From Chloroflexi bacterium OHK40 (lineage in GTDB: Bacteria > Chloroflexota > Chloroflexia > Chloroflexales > Chloroflexaceae): DNA of 57,544 nucleotides. The notes under the pieces were generated by a model. The model searched no databases. It saw only the letters and a list, made by a program, of their open reading frames with translations, and was not told where the DNA came from. The position numbers and the translations under genes are program-made. Positions 1 through 8,103 of this stretch are shown in pieces; within the stretch, counting starts at the first letter, position 1, and each line of letters starts with the position of its first letter. The stretch is from positions 1 to 57,544 of the forward strand of contig SFCB01000079.1 in assembly GCA_004367505.1 (NCBI GenBank), given 5' to 3'.

Positions 1-916
1 CGGCGGCACGTGCCAGGATCTCCTGGTGCAGGCGCGCAACCCCGCTCGGCGCCAGCCCGAAAAGCTCGTACTCGCGGCGGTTCTGCAGCTCGATGATTTG
101 CTGGGGGCCGGGCAGGCCGAGGGTTGGGTTGGGCGGCAACAGCCGAAAGAAATCTGCTGGTCCGTGCTTGATCGAGGCGAGCAGGTTGGGCGAGTCGAAG
201 CCCGCAAAGACCGCCCGGTAGCGCTCGGGAGACCAGATCAAATCGCCCAGTTCGCCGATGCCTACGCTCCAGGTGCGTAGCACCAGGAGGCGTCCGGCGG
301 CCTCGCAGGTGGGCAGAAGCGTTCCGATCAGGCTCCGCAGGGCAGCCACCGTCGTGTAGAGCATGTGGCCGGTATACGTATCGCCCTCATTGTGGGCGCC
401 GCCTGCCTCGCCGACCCGCACCACCAGCCCGCTCACGGCGGGTAGCGCCGCGAAGAGTTCGGCCACCGCGCGGCGGTTCAGCTCGGCCAGGCGTGGATTT
501 GCGGCCCGCAGCGGCCCGGCGGCCTGCCGCAGCTCCTGCGTGCTCCACTGCATGTCGGTGGTAATGAAGACCTCCATGCCGAGCGCGGCCGCCTCGGCGA
601 AGAGCTCGCCGAAGGCCATCCGGTAGGCCAGTGCCCGCAGCCTGGCCGGGCTCTCCGGAGCGTAGATCGGCTCTCCAGGGCCGTCGAAGGCCGTCAGGTG
701 GGCCAGGTTGTCCACGACGATCCCGGTGTAGCCCTGGTCGTGCAGTTCGTGCAGGTGTGCCACCGCCCGCCGTACACCCCAGGCGAGCCGCGCCGTGTCG
801 ACGTAGGGCGGGGCTGGCAGATCGAGCTGCGCAAAGGGGAAGGACGACCAGTTGCGGAAAGGCTGGTTCGGGTCGACGAACGGCCCGCTGATGTCGGCAA
901 GGCGGCGATTGATCAT
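1..916 (-). CDS. GH67-like glycoside hydrolase (3' part beyond window)
   Basis: An open minus-strand frame starts at an ATG (914-916), with an in-frame stop four codons upstream, and runs off the left edge after about 305 codons. The protein begins MINRRLADISGPFVDPNQPF. Near residues 245-290 it has a KHGPADFFRLLPPNP segment followed by a QIIELQNRREYELFG segment. These resemble the conserved K-GP-DFQ and ElQ-EY blocks of GH67 alpha-glucuronidases and related TIM-barrel glycosidases, so I read it as a distant member acting on a plant or microbial glycan. There is no obvious signal peptide. It is divergent from the sensor kinase at 1058. The fold assignment is tentative because the C-terminus is missing and the catalytic acids cannot be placed. 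Confidence 0.6.
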   Translation of the reverse strand, partial: MINRRLADISGPFVDPNQPFRNWSSFPFAQLDLPAPPYVDTARLAWGVRRAVAHLHELHDQGYTGIVVDNLAHLTAFDGPGEPIYAPESPARLRALAYRMAFGELFAEAAALGMEVFITTDMQWSTQELRQAAGPLRAANPRLAELNRRAVAELFAALPAVSGLVVRVGEAGGAHNEGDTYTGHMLYTTVAALRSLIGTLLPTCEAAGRLLVLRTWSVGIGELGDLIWSPERYRAVFAGFDSPNLLASIKHGPADFFRLLPPNPTLGLPGPQQIIELQNRREYELFGLAPSGVARLHQEILARAA

Positions 917-948
917 GACCCCCCATCATAGCACAGGGAGGGAGGGCG

Positions 949-957
949 TGGTACAAT
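949..957 (+). promoter_or_regulatory. Extended -10 promoter for the kinase/regulator pair
   Basis: TGGTACAAT at 949-957 matches an extended -10 element (TGn plus TACAAT) with no clear -35. It lies about 100 nt before the histidine kinase start at 1058. The same 9-mer or a one-base variant recurs upstream of several other genes in this window. Confidence 0.5.
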
Positions 958-1057
958 TTACGGTGTTCCGGTGCCTAGGCCCCGGTGCGCGCTCCAGGCC
1001 CACAAGCGTGTTGCGGCGCCCATTCCGTTGGCGAGCGCCTTCCGTTATCCTTACGCC

Positions 1058-2959
1058 ATGATCCGTCGCCCTCTCGCCATCACGGCCTTTCTGCCACTTA
1101 TGGCGGCGGCTCTGGCTGCCCTGGTGCTCCTCGCCACCCTGCAGTACCACTGGGTTGGCCAGCTGAGCGCCGGCGAGCGCGAGCAGCGCCAGGCCGATCT
1201 CGTGCTGAGCGCCACCCGCCTGGGTGAGGACTTCGACCGCGAGCTCGCGCGGGCCTACCTGGCCCTCCAGATGGACGCGGCGACCCTGCGTGATCAGGAC
1301 TGGGAGCGCTTCGCTCGTCGCCTCGACCGCTGGCACGAGCGCGCGCCTTACCCCGGCCTTGTGCGCACCGTCTATCTGGTACAGGTCAGCCAGATCGGGC
1401 GGGTGGGCCTCTCCCGCTACGATGCCGCGACCCGCAGCTTTAAGCCTGAGATCTGGCCCTTCGAGCTGCTCCCCGTGCGGCGCCGGATCGAGCGCACCTA
1501 CCAGGCGATCTTCTCCCAGGGCAACCAGGTGAACGTGAGCCTGCCCCTGGTGGACCGGGCCGGGCCCTCGCTGCTTGTTCCTGTCTCGCGCCCGTGGCTA
1601 CTTGCCGATCAGGCCGACGGCTTCAGCGCCGATCTGGTCTTCAGCGATCTCGTCTTCCCCGGTACCTTCAGCCGTTGCGTGCGCTGCCCGCCCGAGCTCT
1701 ATGATACCCCACTGCTCGCCCATACGATCGTAGAGCTTGACCGAGCCTATATCGCCACAACGTTTCTGCCCGCCCTGGTGGCGCGCTACTTTCCGCCCGG
1801 CGCCGACTCCGAGTACCATATCGGCGTGGTGGAGGAGGGGAACCCCAGCGAGCTAATCTTTAGCTCTGATGCCACGCTCGATGTGGGGGCCTTCAGCAGC
1901 GGCGACGCCGAAGTGAGTTTCCTCGACATTACCTACGACGAGCTCAATGCCCTGATTCTTGCGAACGATCCGCGCCTGGAAGGGAGCGACCTGCGTGGGC
2001 GGATCGCCCTCGGGGTGCTCGGGCGCTCGGGCGAGCAGGGCGCGGGCGAGCAGGGCACGGCGGGCCAGTGGCGGCTGGTGCTGAAGCATCGCCAGGGATC
2101 GTTGGATGCGGCCATCGCCGCGCTGCGCGCCCGCAATCTGCTGGTGAGCTTCGGCACGCTGATGTTGCTCGGGGTGAGCATCCTGATGCTGCTTGTGGCT
2201 ACCCGGCGGGCCCAGCGCCTCGCGCGCCAGCAGATCGATTTCGCCTCCGCCGTCTCTCACGAGTTGCGCACCCCGCTGGCGGTGATCTGTTCGGCCGGCG
2301 AGAATCTGGCCGATGGGCTCGTCCACGACCCGCAGCGGGCCCGCCGCTACGGCGCTGTGATCTACAACGAGGGTCGCCGCCTCACCGATATGGTCGAGCA
2401 GGTACTCGCCTTCGCCGGCACTCAATCCGGCCGGCAGCGCTATCAGCTCCAGCCCTCGGACGTGAGGCCGATTGTTGAGGGGGCCGTGCAGGGGATGCAG
2501 TTGCAGTTGCGCGAGGGTGGCTACGAGGTCGAGCTCAAGCTCGCCCCCGAGCTGCCACCGATTAGCGCCGACCCGGTCGCGCTGCGGCGCTCGCTCCAGA
2601 ACCTGATCAGCAATGCCATGAAGTATGGGGGCGACGATGGCTGGATCGGTGTGACCGCTCAGTTGGTGAGCACCGAGAGTGGCCCGGAGTTGCAGATCAG
2701 TGTGGATGACCACGGCCCCGGCATCGCCCCGGCCGACCAGCCCCACCTCTTTGAGCCCTTCTACCGTGGTCAGCTGGCTCAGGCGCGCCAGACCCCCGGC
2801 AGCGGCCTCGGCCTGAGCCTGGTGCGCCATACCGTGACCGCCCATGGCGGCCGGGTGAGCCTGGAGAGCTGGCCAGGCCAGGGTAGCCGCTTCACCATGC
2901 ATCTCCCGGTGCGGGCACAGCCCCGCTTTGTCCAGAGCCCGGCAGTGGAGGCGCCCTGA
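1058..2959 (+). CDS. Sensor histidine kinase
   Basis: A 633-aa membrane-bound sensor kinase. A transmembrane helix at about residues 7-28 is followed by a large extracytoplasmic sensor region of about 340 residues, with no recognised fold, and a second helix at about 370-393. The kinase core has the H-box SHELRTPLA with His401, an N-box NLISNAMKYG, a G1 box DDHGPGIAP, an F box LFEPFYRG and a G2 box GSGLGLSL. All residues expected for autophosphorylation and ATP binding are present. The stop overlaps the ATG of the next gene by one base, so it is translated with the OmpR-type regulator and surely signals to it. The ATG at 1058 is preferred over the upstream in-frame codon at 971 because the protein then begins at the first membrane helix. 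The stimulus cannot be told from sequence. Confidence 0.92.
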   Translation: MIRRPLAITAFLPLMAAALAALVLLATLQYHWVGQLSAGEREQRQADLVLSATRLGEDFDRELARAYLALQMDAATLRDQDWERFARRLDRWHERAPYPGLVRTVYLVQVSQIGRVGLSRYDAATRSFKPEIWPFELLPVRRRIERTYQAIFSQGNQVNVSLPLVDRAGPSLLVPVSRPWLLADQADGFSADLVFSDLVFPGTFSRCVRCPPELYDTPLLAHTIVELDRAYIATTFLPALVARYFPPGADSEYHIGVVEEGNPSELIFSSDATLDVGAFSSGDAEVSFLDITYDELNALILANDPRLEGSDLRGRIALGVLGRSGEQGAGEQGTAGQWRLVLKHRQGSLDAAIAALRARNLLVSFGTLMLLGVSILMLLVATRRAQRLARQQIDFASAVSHELRTPLAVICSAGENLADGLVHDPQRARRYGAVIYNEGRRLTDMVEQVLAFAGTQSGRQRYQLQPSDVRPIVEGAVQGMQLQLREGGYEVELKLAPELPPISADPVALRRSLQNLISNAMKYGGDDGWIGVTAQLVSTESGPELQISVDDHGPGIAPADQPHLFEPFYRGQLAQARQTPGSGLGLSLVRHTVTAHGGRVSLESWPGQGSRFTMHLPVRAQPRFVQSPAVEAP

Positions 2960-3648
2960 TGAGCAAGCGGATTCTGCTGGTGGAGGACGAACCGGGCCTG
3001 GTGATGACCCTCACCGACCGGCTGCGTGGCGAGGGCTATCAGGTGGAGACGGCTGGCGATGGTGTCACCGGGCTCGCACGTGCCCTTGGCGAGAGCTACG
3101 ACCTGATCATCCTCGATGTCATGCTCCCCCAGCGCAATGGCTTCGACGTCTGCCGCGACTTGCGCCAGCAGCGTAATCAGACGCCGGTGATGATGCTCAC
3201 CGCCCGGGGCCAGGTGGTCGATAGGGTGATCGGCCTCAAACTCGGCGCCGACGATTACCTCTGCAAGCCCTTCGAGATGCTCGAACTGCTCGCCCGTGTC
3301 GAAGCGCTGCTACGGCGGACCCCCGCCGAGCCTTCCTCGTTGGACGGCGAGATCTTTCGGTTCGGCGCCGTACAAGTCGATTTTCGGCGCGCCAGAGTGC
3401 TGCGCGCTGGCGTCCCTGTTGACCTTTCGGCCCTCGAGTTCCGTTTGCTGCGCTACTTCATCGAGCATCGCGGCGATACCCTCACCCGCGACGAACTGCT
3501 CAACGAGGTGTGGGGCTACAATGCGTTCGTCTCCACACGTACCGTCGATGTGCATGTGGCCTGGCTGCGCCAGAAGCTCGAGACCCACGCCCGGCATCCC
3601 AAGCATATCCTTACGGTCCACGGCCTCGGCTACAAGTTCGTCGGGTGA
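2959..3648 (+). CDS. OmpR/PhoB-family response regulator
   Basis: A 229-aa two-domain regulator. The receiver domain (1-120) has acidic residues D10/E11, phospho-acceptor D53 in LIILDVMLP, T81 in MMLTARG and K103 in DYLCKPFE. The C-terminal winged-helix DNA-binding domain (about 130-229) ends with TRTVDVHVAWLRQKLE and HGLGYKFVG, typical of the OmpR/PhoB family. It starts on the last base of the histidine kinase stop codon, so the two are a coupled two-component pair. Target genes are unknown; the SDR gene downstream is on the other strand. Confidence 0.95.
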   Translation: MSKRILLVEDEPGLVMTLTDRLRGEGYQVETAGDGVTGLARALGESYDLIILDVMLPQRNGFDVCRDLRQQRNQTPVMMLTARGQVVDRVIGLKLGADDYLCKPFEMLELLARVEALLRRTPAEPSSLDGEIFRFGAVQVDFRRARVLRAGVPVDLSALEFRLLRYFIEHRGDTLTRDELLNEVWGYNAFVSTRTVDVHVAWLRQKLETHARHPKHILTVHGLGYKFVG

Positions 3649-3690
3649 CCGTTGCAGCCGGACCGTCGTTGGAGCGGACGCTGGTCTGCC

Positions 3691-4569
3691 CTACACGGTA
3701 GCAAGCCCGGCGGCCACGCTCAGGCCAGTGAGCGCGGCGCTTACCTGCCAGAGCCGTTGCTGAGCCGCCACGTCGTGCGAGCGGGCCGAGGTTGGTTGCT
3801 CACGCTCGTCGTAAAAGGCCTTCCCGCTCACCCCGGCGAGCTCGGGGGCACTCGCGAGCATCACGACGGTTCTGGCCGCATCCTCTGGTGGCCGCCCGAT
3901 TACCCGGAAGATCAACGGGAAGAACTGGTTAAGCCAGCTGCGCCCGCTCCCACCGAAGTTGGTCGCCACGGGGCCGGGCCGCACGGCGTTGACCGTTACC
4001 CCGCTACCTACGAGCCGCCGCGCCAGCTCGTAGGTGAAGAGCATATTCGCGAGCTTGGACTGGGCATAGACGGGGAAGGCCCCGTAGCCGCGAGTGGCCT
4101 GCAGGTCATCGAAGTTGATCCGCCCGCTTGCCTCCGCCTGAGAGCTGATGTTGATGATGCGGGCCGGGGCGCTGGCTTTGAGCGTGTCGAGGAGCAGATT
4201 GGTGAGCAGAAAGTAGGCGAGGTGGTTGAGCGCAAAGGTCAGCTCCAGGCCGTCCACCGTCGTCTCGCGGCGAAAGAAGATCCCGCCGGCATTGTTCACG
4301 AGCACGTGGAGCTGCTGGTAGCGCTGCTGGAACTCGGCGGCCAGCTCGCGGATGGCCTGCTGCGACGACAGATCGGCGACGAGGACATCCACCCGGGGGT
4401 TGCCGCTCTCGGCGCGGATCGCGTCGCGGACGGCGACGCCCTTCTCCTGATTGCGGGCAACAAGCACGACGCTGGCGCCAAGCCGCGCCAGCCCGGCGGC
4501 ACTGGCGCGCCCGATCCCTGAAGTCGCGCCGGTGATCAGCGCGACCTTACCCTGCATTGCTAGTGTCAC
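3691..4569 (-). CDS. Short-chain dehydrogenase/reductase
   Basis: A 292-aa classical SDR. It has the NAD(P)-binding TGATSGIG glycine motif near the N-terminus, the NNAGG motif, a catalytic serine in NISSQAEA and the YAQSK active-site motif (Tyr/Lys). Overall it is closest in style to the retinol dehydrogenase/WW-oxidoreductase-like SDRs that reduce hydrophobic carbonyls, but the substrate is not predictable. The start is taken as GTG at 4569 because AAAGGA lies 7 nt upstream, the spacing seen before other genes here; an ATG four codons in is an alternative. It is divergent from a TetR regulator gene, which is the obvious candidate to control it. Confidence 0.9.
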   Translation of the reverse strand: MTLAMQGKVALITGATSGIGRASAAGLARLGASVVLVARNQEKGVAVRDAIRAESGNPRVDVLVADLSSQQAIRELAAEFQQRYQQLHVLVNNAGGIFFRRETTVDGLELTFALNHLAYFLLTNLLLDTLKASAPARIINISSQAEASGRINFDDLQATRGYGAFPVYAQSKLANMLFTYELARRLVGSGVTVNAVRPGPVATNFGGSGRSWLNQFFPLIFRVIGRPPEDAARTVVMLASAPELAGVSGKAFYDEREQPTSARSHDVAAQQRLWQVSAALTGLSVAAGLATV

Positions 4570-4754
4570 AGCGCGGTCCTTTCAGCACTGCTGATTGTGA
4601 GCAGCGATCCTGTTCTGCTCTGATCCGATCGTTGTCCTCGCTGATTTCGCTGTCTGGTGGCGTCCGGCCGCCTCTCCTGGGGTCCCCTCCCGCAACCTCA
4701 CCCTGGCCGACCCCTGGCTGCTCCTCTGATGATCGGTGTGCGCGTCAGATGCAT

Positions 4755-4780
4755 CTGTACAACGTTCATATTGTGTACAG
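4755..4780. promoter_or_regulatory. Inverted repeat CTGTACA-N12-TGTACAG
   Basis: CTGTACA (4755-4761) and TGTACAG (4774-4780) form a perfect 7-bp inverted repeat in the SDR/TetR intergenic region. Its right arm overlaps the -35 of the TetR promoter. It is probably a binding site for the TetR protein or another repressor. Confidence 0.5.
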
Positions 4781-4810
4781 TGTTAAGATACGCTATAATC
4801 TGAACACTGT
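4771..4810 (+). promoter_or_regulatory. TetR-gene promoter with overlapping operator
   Basis: A -35 TTGTGT (4771-4776) and a consensus -10 TATAAT (4794-4799) are separated by exactly 17 bp. A perfect 8-bp inverted repeat, ACAGTGTT (4777-4784) and AACACTGT (4803-4810), brackets the -10. A protein on this site would block RNA polymerase, which fits autorepression by the TetR protein encoded at 4838. Confidence 0.65.
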
Positions 4811-4837
4811 CAAGACCTGGGGCTGGAGGGGGTGGCG

Positions 4838-5431
4838 ATGGAACGACCCGAGCGCTACCACCATGGGAACTTACGTCAGGCACTCCTGGATGCGGCGGAG
4901 GAGGTGCTGATCGACGGGGGAATTGAGGCGCTGAGCTGGCGCGAGATCGCCCGCCGGGCGGGAGTTTCGCCCGGCGCGCCATACCACCACTTTGCCGACA
5001 AGGCCGCACTGCTCACGGCTCTGGCGCAGCAGCACCTGGCGGAGCTCGATCACCGCTTTCGGGAGGTGTGCACCACCCACCCCGAGCCGCACGAGCAACT
5101 GCGCGCGCTCGGGATGGTCTACGTCGCGTACGCCCTTGAGCACCCCGCCGCCTTCCGGCTCATGTTCCGCCCCGAGATGGGCTCACCCTTCGGCGGTGCC
5201 TCAGCCGAAACGCCCGTCTTCGGGGTGTTGCTCCAGGTGGTTCGGGCATGCCGGGCGGGCGCCACCGGCGACCCGGCTGAGACCGAGCGGGTAGCCTGTG
5301 CCGCGTGGGGCCTCGTTCACGGGCTAGCCGCGCTCTTGCTCGATGGCCCACTTGCCGCGCTGGCCACCGACAGGGAGCGCGTTCGGGCGCTGGTGGCAAC
5401 CAGCACCGACCGCTTCAATGTTGATGCCTGA
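4838..5431 (+). CDS. TetR/AcrR-family transcriptional regulator
   Basis: A 197-aa one-component repressor. The N-terminal helix-turn-helix (about 20-55) reads WREIARRAGVSPGAPYHHFA, followed by the usual D-KAALL helix; the HHGNLRQALLDAAEEVL start is characteristic of the TetR subgroup with a WHG-type C-terminal ligand domain. The ATG at 4838 is chosen because GGAGGG lies 7 nt before it; a GTG two codons upstream is also possible. It is divergent from an SDR gene, and the intergenic region holds two nested inverted repeats over its own promoter. Autoregulation and control of the SDR, lifted by a hydrophobic ligand, is the simplest inference. Confidence 0.93.
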   Translation: MERPERYHHGNLRQALLDAAEEVLIDGGIEALSWREIARRAGVSPGAPYHHFADKAALLTALAQQHLAELDHRFREVCTTHPEPHEQLRALGMVYVAYALEHPAAFRLMFRPEMGSPFGGASAETPVFGVLLQVVRACRAGATGDPAETERVACAAWGLVHGLAALLLDGPLAALATDRERVRALVATSTDRFNVDA

Positions 5432-5611
5432 TGGTCGGTGGTGGAGCTCTGCCAGCGGTGGCTTGACCGCCTGTGAGGGGCCAGGCCCCGCCCGCGCGGG
5501 CACAGGGGGGCAACTCCCAGGCACCGCGCCCCCGTGGCCCGGCCTATACCATTGCCACGGTACAAACATCCGGCACACCCCGGGTGCCACAGGGGTGTTG
5601 CAACGTCCTGA

Positions 5612-5639
5612 CCCTCACCCCCGCTTGCGCGGGGGCAGG
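5612..5639 (+). repeat. Dispersed 28-bp GC hairpin element, copy 1
   Basis: The element contains the hairpin CCCCCGC-TTGC-GCGGGGG. An inverted copy with one mismatch lies at 46958-46985. The sharing of flanks outside the stem shows a dispersed repeat, not just two similar hairpins. Confidence 0.7.
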
Positions 5640-5667
5640 GCCGCCGCTTGCGCGGGGGCAGGGCCGC
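5622..5667 (+). repeat. Tandem duplication, period 23 bp
   Basis: Two adjacent identical 23-bp units (5622-5644 and 5645-5667) carry the CGCTTGCGCGGGGGCAGG core. The first belongs to the dispersed hairpin element. Confidence 0.8.
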
Positions 5668-5668
5668 T

Positions 5669-5708
5669 TTGCCCACCAGTCGGCCTTGCGTTATACTCAG
5701 AGCGCAAG
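5669..5708 (+). promoter_or_regulatory. Promoter of MTA phosphorylase gene
   Basis: TTGCCC (5669-5674) and TATACT (5692-5697) are 17 bp apart. The -10 is bracketed by a 6-bp inverted repeat, CTTGCG (5685-5690) and CGCAAG (5703-5708), which may be an operator. The start codon is at 5734 after AAAGGA. Confidence 0.55.
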
Positions 5709-5733
5709 CAAGCGAGTGGAAAGGACATTGGCG

Positions 5734-6597
5734 ATGACCCAGGCCACGGTCGGCGTGATCGGCGGCAGCGGCCTCTATGCGATGGAGGGCCTGAGCGAGG
5801 TTCAGGAGCTGCGGCTGGACACTCCCTACGGGGCGCCGAGCGACGCCTATGTGATCGGCACCCTCGCGGGGCGCCGGGTGGCTTTCCTCCCACGCCACGG
5901 GCGCGGCCACCGGCTCAACCCGAGCGAGGTTCCCAGCCGGGCCAATATCTATGGCTTCAAACTGCTCGGCGTGCAGTACCTGATCTCTGTGAGCGCAGTG
6001 GGCTCGCTGCGTGAGGATTATGCGCCCGGCCACGTGGTCGTCCCCGACCAGCTCTACGATCGGACGAAGGGCGTGCGGCCGGCCACCTTTTTCGAGGGGG
6101 GGGTGGTGGCTCACGTGGGGTTTGACCGGCCCTTCTGCCCGGAGCTGAGCGCGAGGCTCTACGCGGCTGCCCAGGCGGCGGGCGCTACCGTTCACCAGGG
6201 TGGCACGCTGGTGGTGATGGAGGGGCCGGCCTTTTCCACCAGGGCCGAGAGCGAGGAGAACCGCAGGCGGGGCCACTCACTGATCGGCATGACGGCCCTG
6301 CCTGAAGCCAAGCTGGCCCGCGAGGCGGAGATCGCCTATGGGGCGCTGGCGATGGTGACGGACTACGACGTCTGGCACCCCGACCACGACGCGGTGACGG
6401 TCGAGGCGGTGATCAGGGTGCTCCACGCCAACGCGGCGCTGGCCCAGCGGATCATCCGCGAGGCGGTGCGCGAGATCGGCGAGGGGTTTGTGAGCCCGGC
6501 CCACAGCGCCCTCGCCACTGCCATCACCACCGACCCGGCCTACATCCCCGCCGAGATCCGTGAGCGGCTGCGCGTGATCGCGGGGAAGTATCTCTGA
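5734..6597 (+). CDS. mtnP: S-methyl-5'-thioadenosine phosphorylase
   Basis: A 287-aa purine nucleoside phosphorylase family enzyme that splits methylthioadenosine into adenine and methylthioribose-1-phosphate in methionine salvage. It shows the N-terminal VGVIGGSGLYAM phosphate-binding motif, the PRHGRGH motif, the SVSAVGSL segment, an EGPAFSTRAES ribose/phosphate segment and GMTALPEAKLAREAEI near residue 190, followed by TDYDVWH. Length and motif order fit the MTAP/MtnP family; a 6-oxopurine preference (MtiP-like) cannot be ruled out. The ATG is preceded by AAAGGA at 8 nt. It is transcribed alone, from its own promoter, and convergent with osmC. Confidence 0.92.
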   Translation: MTQATVGVIGGSGLYAMEGLSEVQELRLDTPYGAPSDAYVIGTLAGRRVAFLPRHGRGHRLNPSEVPSRANIYGFKLLGVQYLISVSAVGSLREDYAPGHVVVPDQLYDRTKGVRPATFFEGGVVAHVGFDRPFCPELSARLYAAAQAAGATVHQGGTLVVMEGPAFSTRAESEENRRRGHSLIGMTALPEAKLAREAEIAYGALAMVTDYDVWHPDHDAVTVEAVIRVLHANAALAQRIIREAVREIGEGFVSPAHSALATAITTDPAYIPAEIRERLRVIAGKYL

Positions 6598-6637
6598 GCA
6601 CTGGCGTGGGGCCCTGCGCGGCGATCATGGGCGCGGC

Positions 6638-7081
6638 CTACAGCAGGCGCGCCTCCAGCGTCATCTCGGTGAGGCCGGGGGCGAGCAGCTTGGAGACCGG
6701 GCAGCCGGCCTTGGCGTCGTCGGCGAACTTCTGGAAGGTGGCCTGATCGATCCCCGGCACCTGGCCCTCCGTGACGAGGTGGATTCGCGGGATGACCGGC
6801 CCGCCCTCCCCGCCGGCCACCAGGGTGACGGTGGCCGTGGTAGTGATCGCGTCCGGCACGTGCCCGGCGCCACTCAGAATGGCCGAGAGGTACATGCTGT
6901 AACAGGAGGCGTGGGCCGCCCCGATCAGCTCCTCAGGATTGCTGCCGCCGGCGTTCTCGAAGCGGGAGACGTACGTGACGCTGGTGTCGGTCAGGGCGCC
7001 GCTCTCCGTCGATACGACCCCGGCGCCACCTTTCAGGTCGCCCCGCCACGTCGATGTTGCACTCCGGTGGAACTCTGCCAT
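6638..7081 (-). CDS. osmC: OsmC-family peroxiredoxin
   Basis: A 147-aa OsmC-type thiol peroxidase that reduces organic hydroperoxides in the cytoplasm. The two redox cysteines lie in AAHASCYSMYLSAIL (about residue 60) and AGCPVSKLL (about residue 128), the correct spacing and contexts for OsmC rather than Ohr. The ATG at 7081 follows AAAGGA by 6 nt. A much longer minus-strand frame reading upstream to 8038 is antisense to cofE and is not part of the gene. It is convergent with the MTA phosphorylase gene and divergent from cofE. Confidence 0.92.
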   Translation of the reverse strand: MAEFHRSATSTWRGDLKGGAGVVSTESGALTDTSVTYVSRFENAGGSNPEELIGAAHASCYSMYLSAILSGAGHVPDAITTTATVTLVAGGEGGPVIPRIHLVTEGQVPGIDQATFQKFADDAKAGCPVSKLLAPGLTEMTLEARLL

Positions 7082-7258
7082 GGCCTTTCCTTTCTCAGCG
7101 CACTTCAGTGGGTCGTCGCCATTATAGGCTATTCGAGCCCCCTGCGGTGAGCTGGCCGCCCTCTGGCGCGAGGCGCGCGCCCGAGTTTCGCAATCCGTAG
7201 GGTGGTTCCGGCGCTGTGGCGCCTTTCGCCCGTTGTTCTCTCGCCGAACGGAACGTGA

Positions 7259-8023
7259 GTGTCTATGCAAGCGGAGATCCGCATCATCCCGGTGCGCGGC
7301 GTTGGCGAGGTGGCCCCCGGCGACGATCTGGCCGCGTTGTTGCTCGACGCACTCGCCCGGGCCGCTCAGGCCCTCACCGAGGGTGATGTGCTCGTCGTTA
7401 CCCAGAAGATCGTCTCCAAGGCTGAGGGCCGTCTGGTGGACCCGGCCACCGTCGAGCCATCGGCATTCGCCCGGCAGATCGCGACGCAGGCCCGCAAGGA
7501 CGCGGGGTTCCAGGAGGTGGTGCTGCGCGAGAGCCGCCGCATCGTCAAGATGGCCAACGGCGTGCTGATCACCGAAACCCACCACGGCCTGATCTGCGCC
7601 AACAGCGGTGTGGACGAGTCGAACGTTGCCGGGGGGCGGGTGGTCTGCCTGCTCCCGGAGGACCCCGATGCCAGCGCGGCCAGGCTGCGGCAGACGCTCC
7701 GTGAGCGGACGGGAGTGACTGTGGCGGTGGTCATCTCCGATACCTTCGGGCGGCCCTGGCGCGACGGCCAGGTGAATGTGGCGATCGGCTGCGCCGGGAT
7801 TGCGCCACTGAGTGATTATGCCGGCGTGGACGACCCGTATGGCTATACGATGCACGCCACCCTGATCGCCGTGGCCGACGAGCTGGCGAGCGCCGCCGAG
7901 TTGGTGATGGGCAAGATCGACCGGGTGCCGGCGGCGATTGTGCGCGGCTATGCCTACACGCCTAGCGAAGAGGCGACTGCCCGGGCCCTGATCCGCGACC
8001 CGCGCTTCGACCTGTTTCGATAG
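7259..8023 (+). CDS. cofE: Coenzyme F420-0:L-glutamate ligase
   Basis: A 254-aa CofE/FbiB N-terminal-type ligase that adds gamma-linked glutamates to F420-0 using GTP. Family segments include VVTQKIVSKAEGR, a HHGLICANSGVDESN motif, VVISDTFGRPWRDGQVNVAIG and the ARALIRDPRFDLFR-type end. In actinobacteria this domain is fused to a nitroreductase domain as FbiB; here the gene ends at 8023 and a separate nitroreductase follows after 80 bp. The start may be GTG 7259 or ATG 7265; neither has a strong ribosome binding site. Its neighbours cofD and cofC make the assignment firm. Confidence 0.94.
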   Translation: MSMQAEIRIIPVRGVGEVAPGDDLAALLLDALARAAQALTEGDVLVVTQKIVSKAEGRLVDPATVEPSAFARQIATQARKDAGFQEVVLRESRRIVKMANGVLITETHHGLICANSGVDESNVAGGRVVCLLPEDPDASAARLRQTLRERTGVTVAVVISDTFGRPWRDGQVNVAIGCAGIAPLSDYAGVDDPYGYTMHATLIAVADELASAAELVMGKIDRVPAAIVRGYAYTPSEEATARALIRDPRFDLFR

Positions 8024-8083
8024 CCCGGCATGACGCATGGATCGCGCGTGGCAATGACGTACCGTGAATCCGGGTATGCCGGG
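8024..8083. repeat. 8-bp inverted repeat between cofE and nitroreductase
   Basis: CCCGGCAT (8024-8031) pairs with ATGCCGGG (8076-8083) across 44 nt. It could fold in the intercistronic RNA; its function is unknown. Confidence 0.4.
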
Positions 8084-8103
8084 TTGCGGTGGAACGAACC
8101 TCT

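Larger units (their letters stand above)
5432..5733. other. Intergenic region with GC-rich repeats and MTAP promoter
   Basis: About 300 bp without a credible gene. It contains a CCCGCGCGGG-type palindrome near 5486-5511, a 23-bp tandem duplication with a 7-bp hairpin (5622-5667), and the promoter of the MTA phosphorylase gene at its right end. Confidence 0.7.

Noticed and set aside
7082-8038. A long minus-strand frame that extends OsmC upstream by about 320 codons
   Set aside because: It is antisense to cofE, rich in His/Arg/Gly shadow composition, and OsmC has its own ATG with AAAGGA at 7081.
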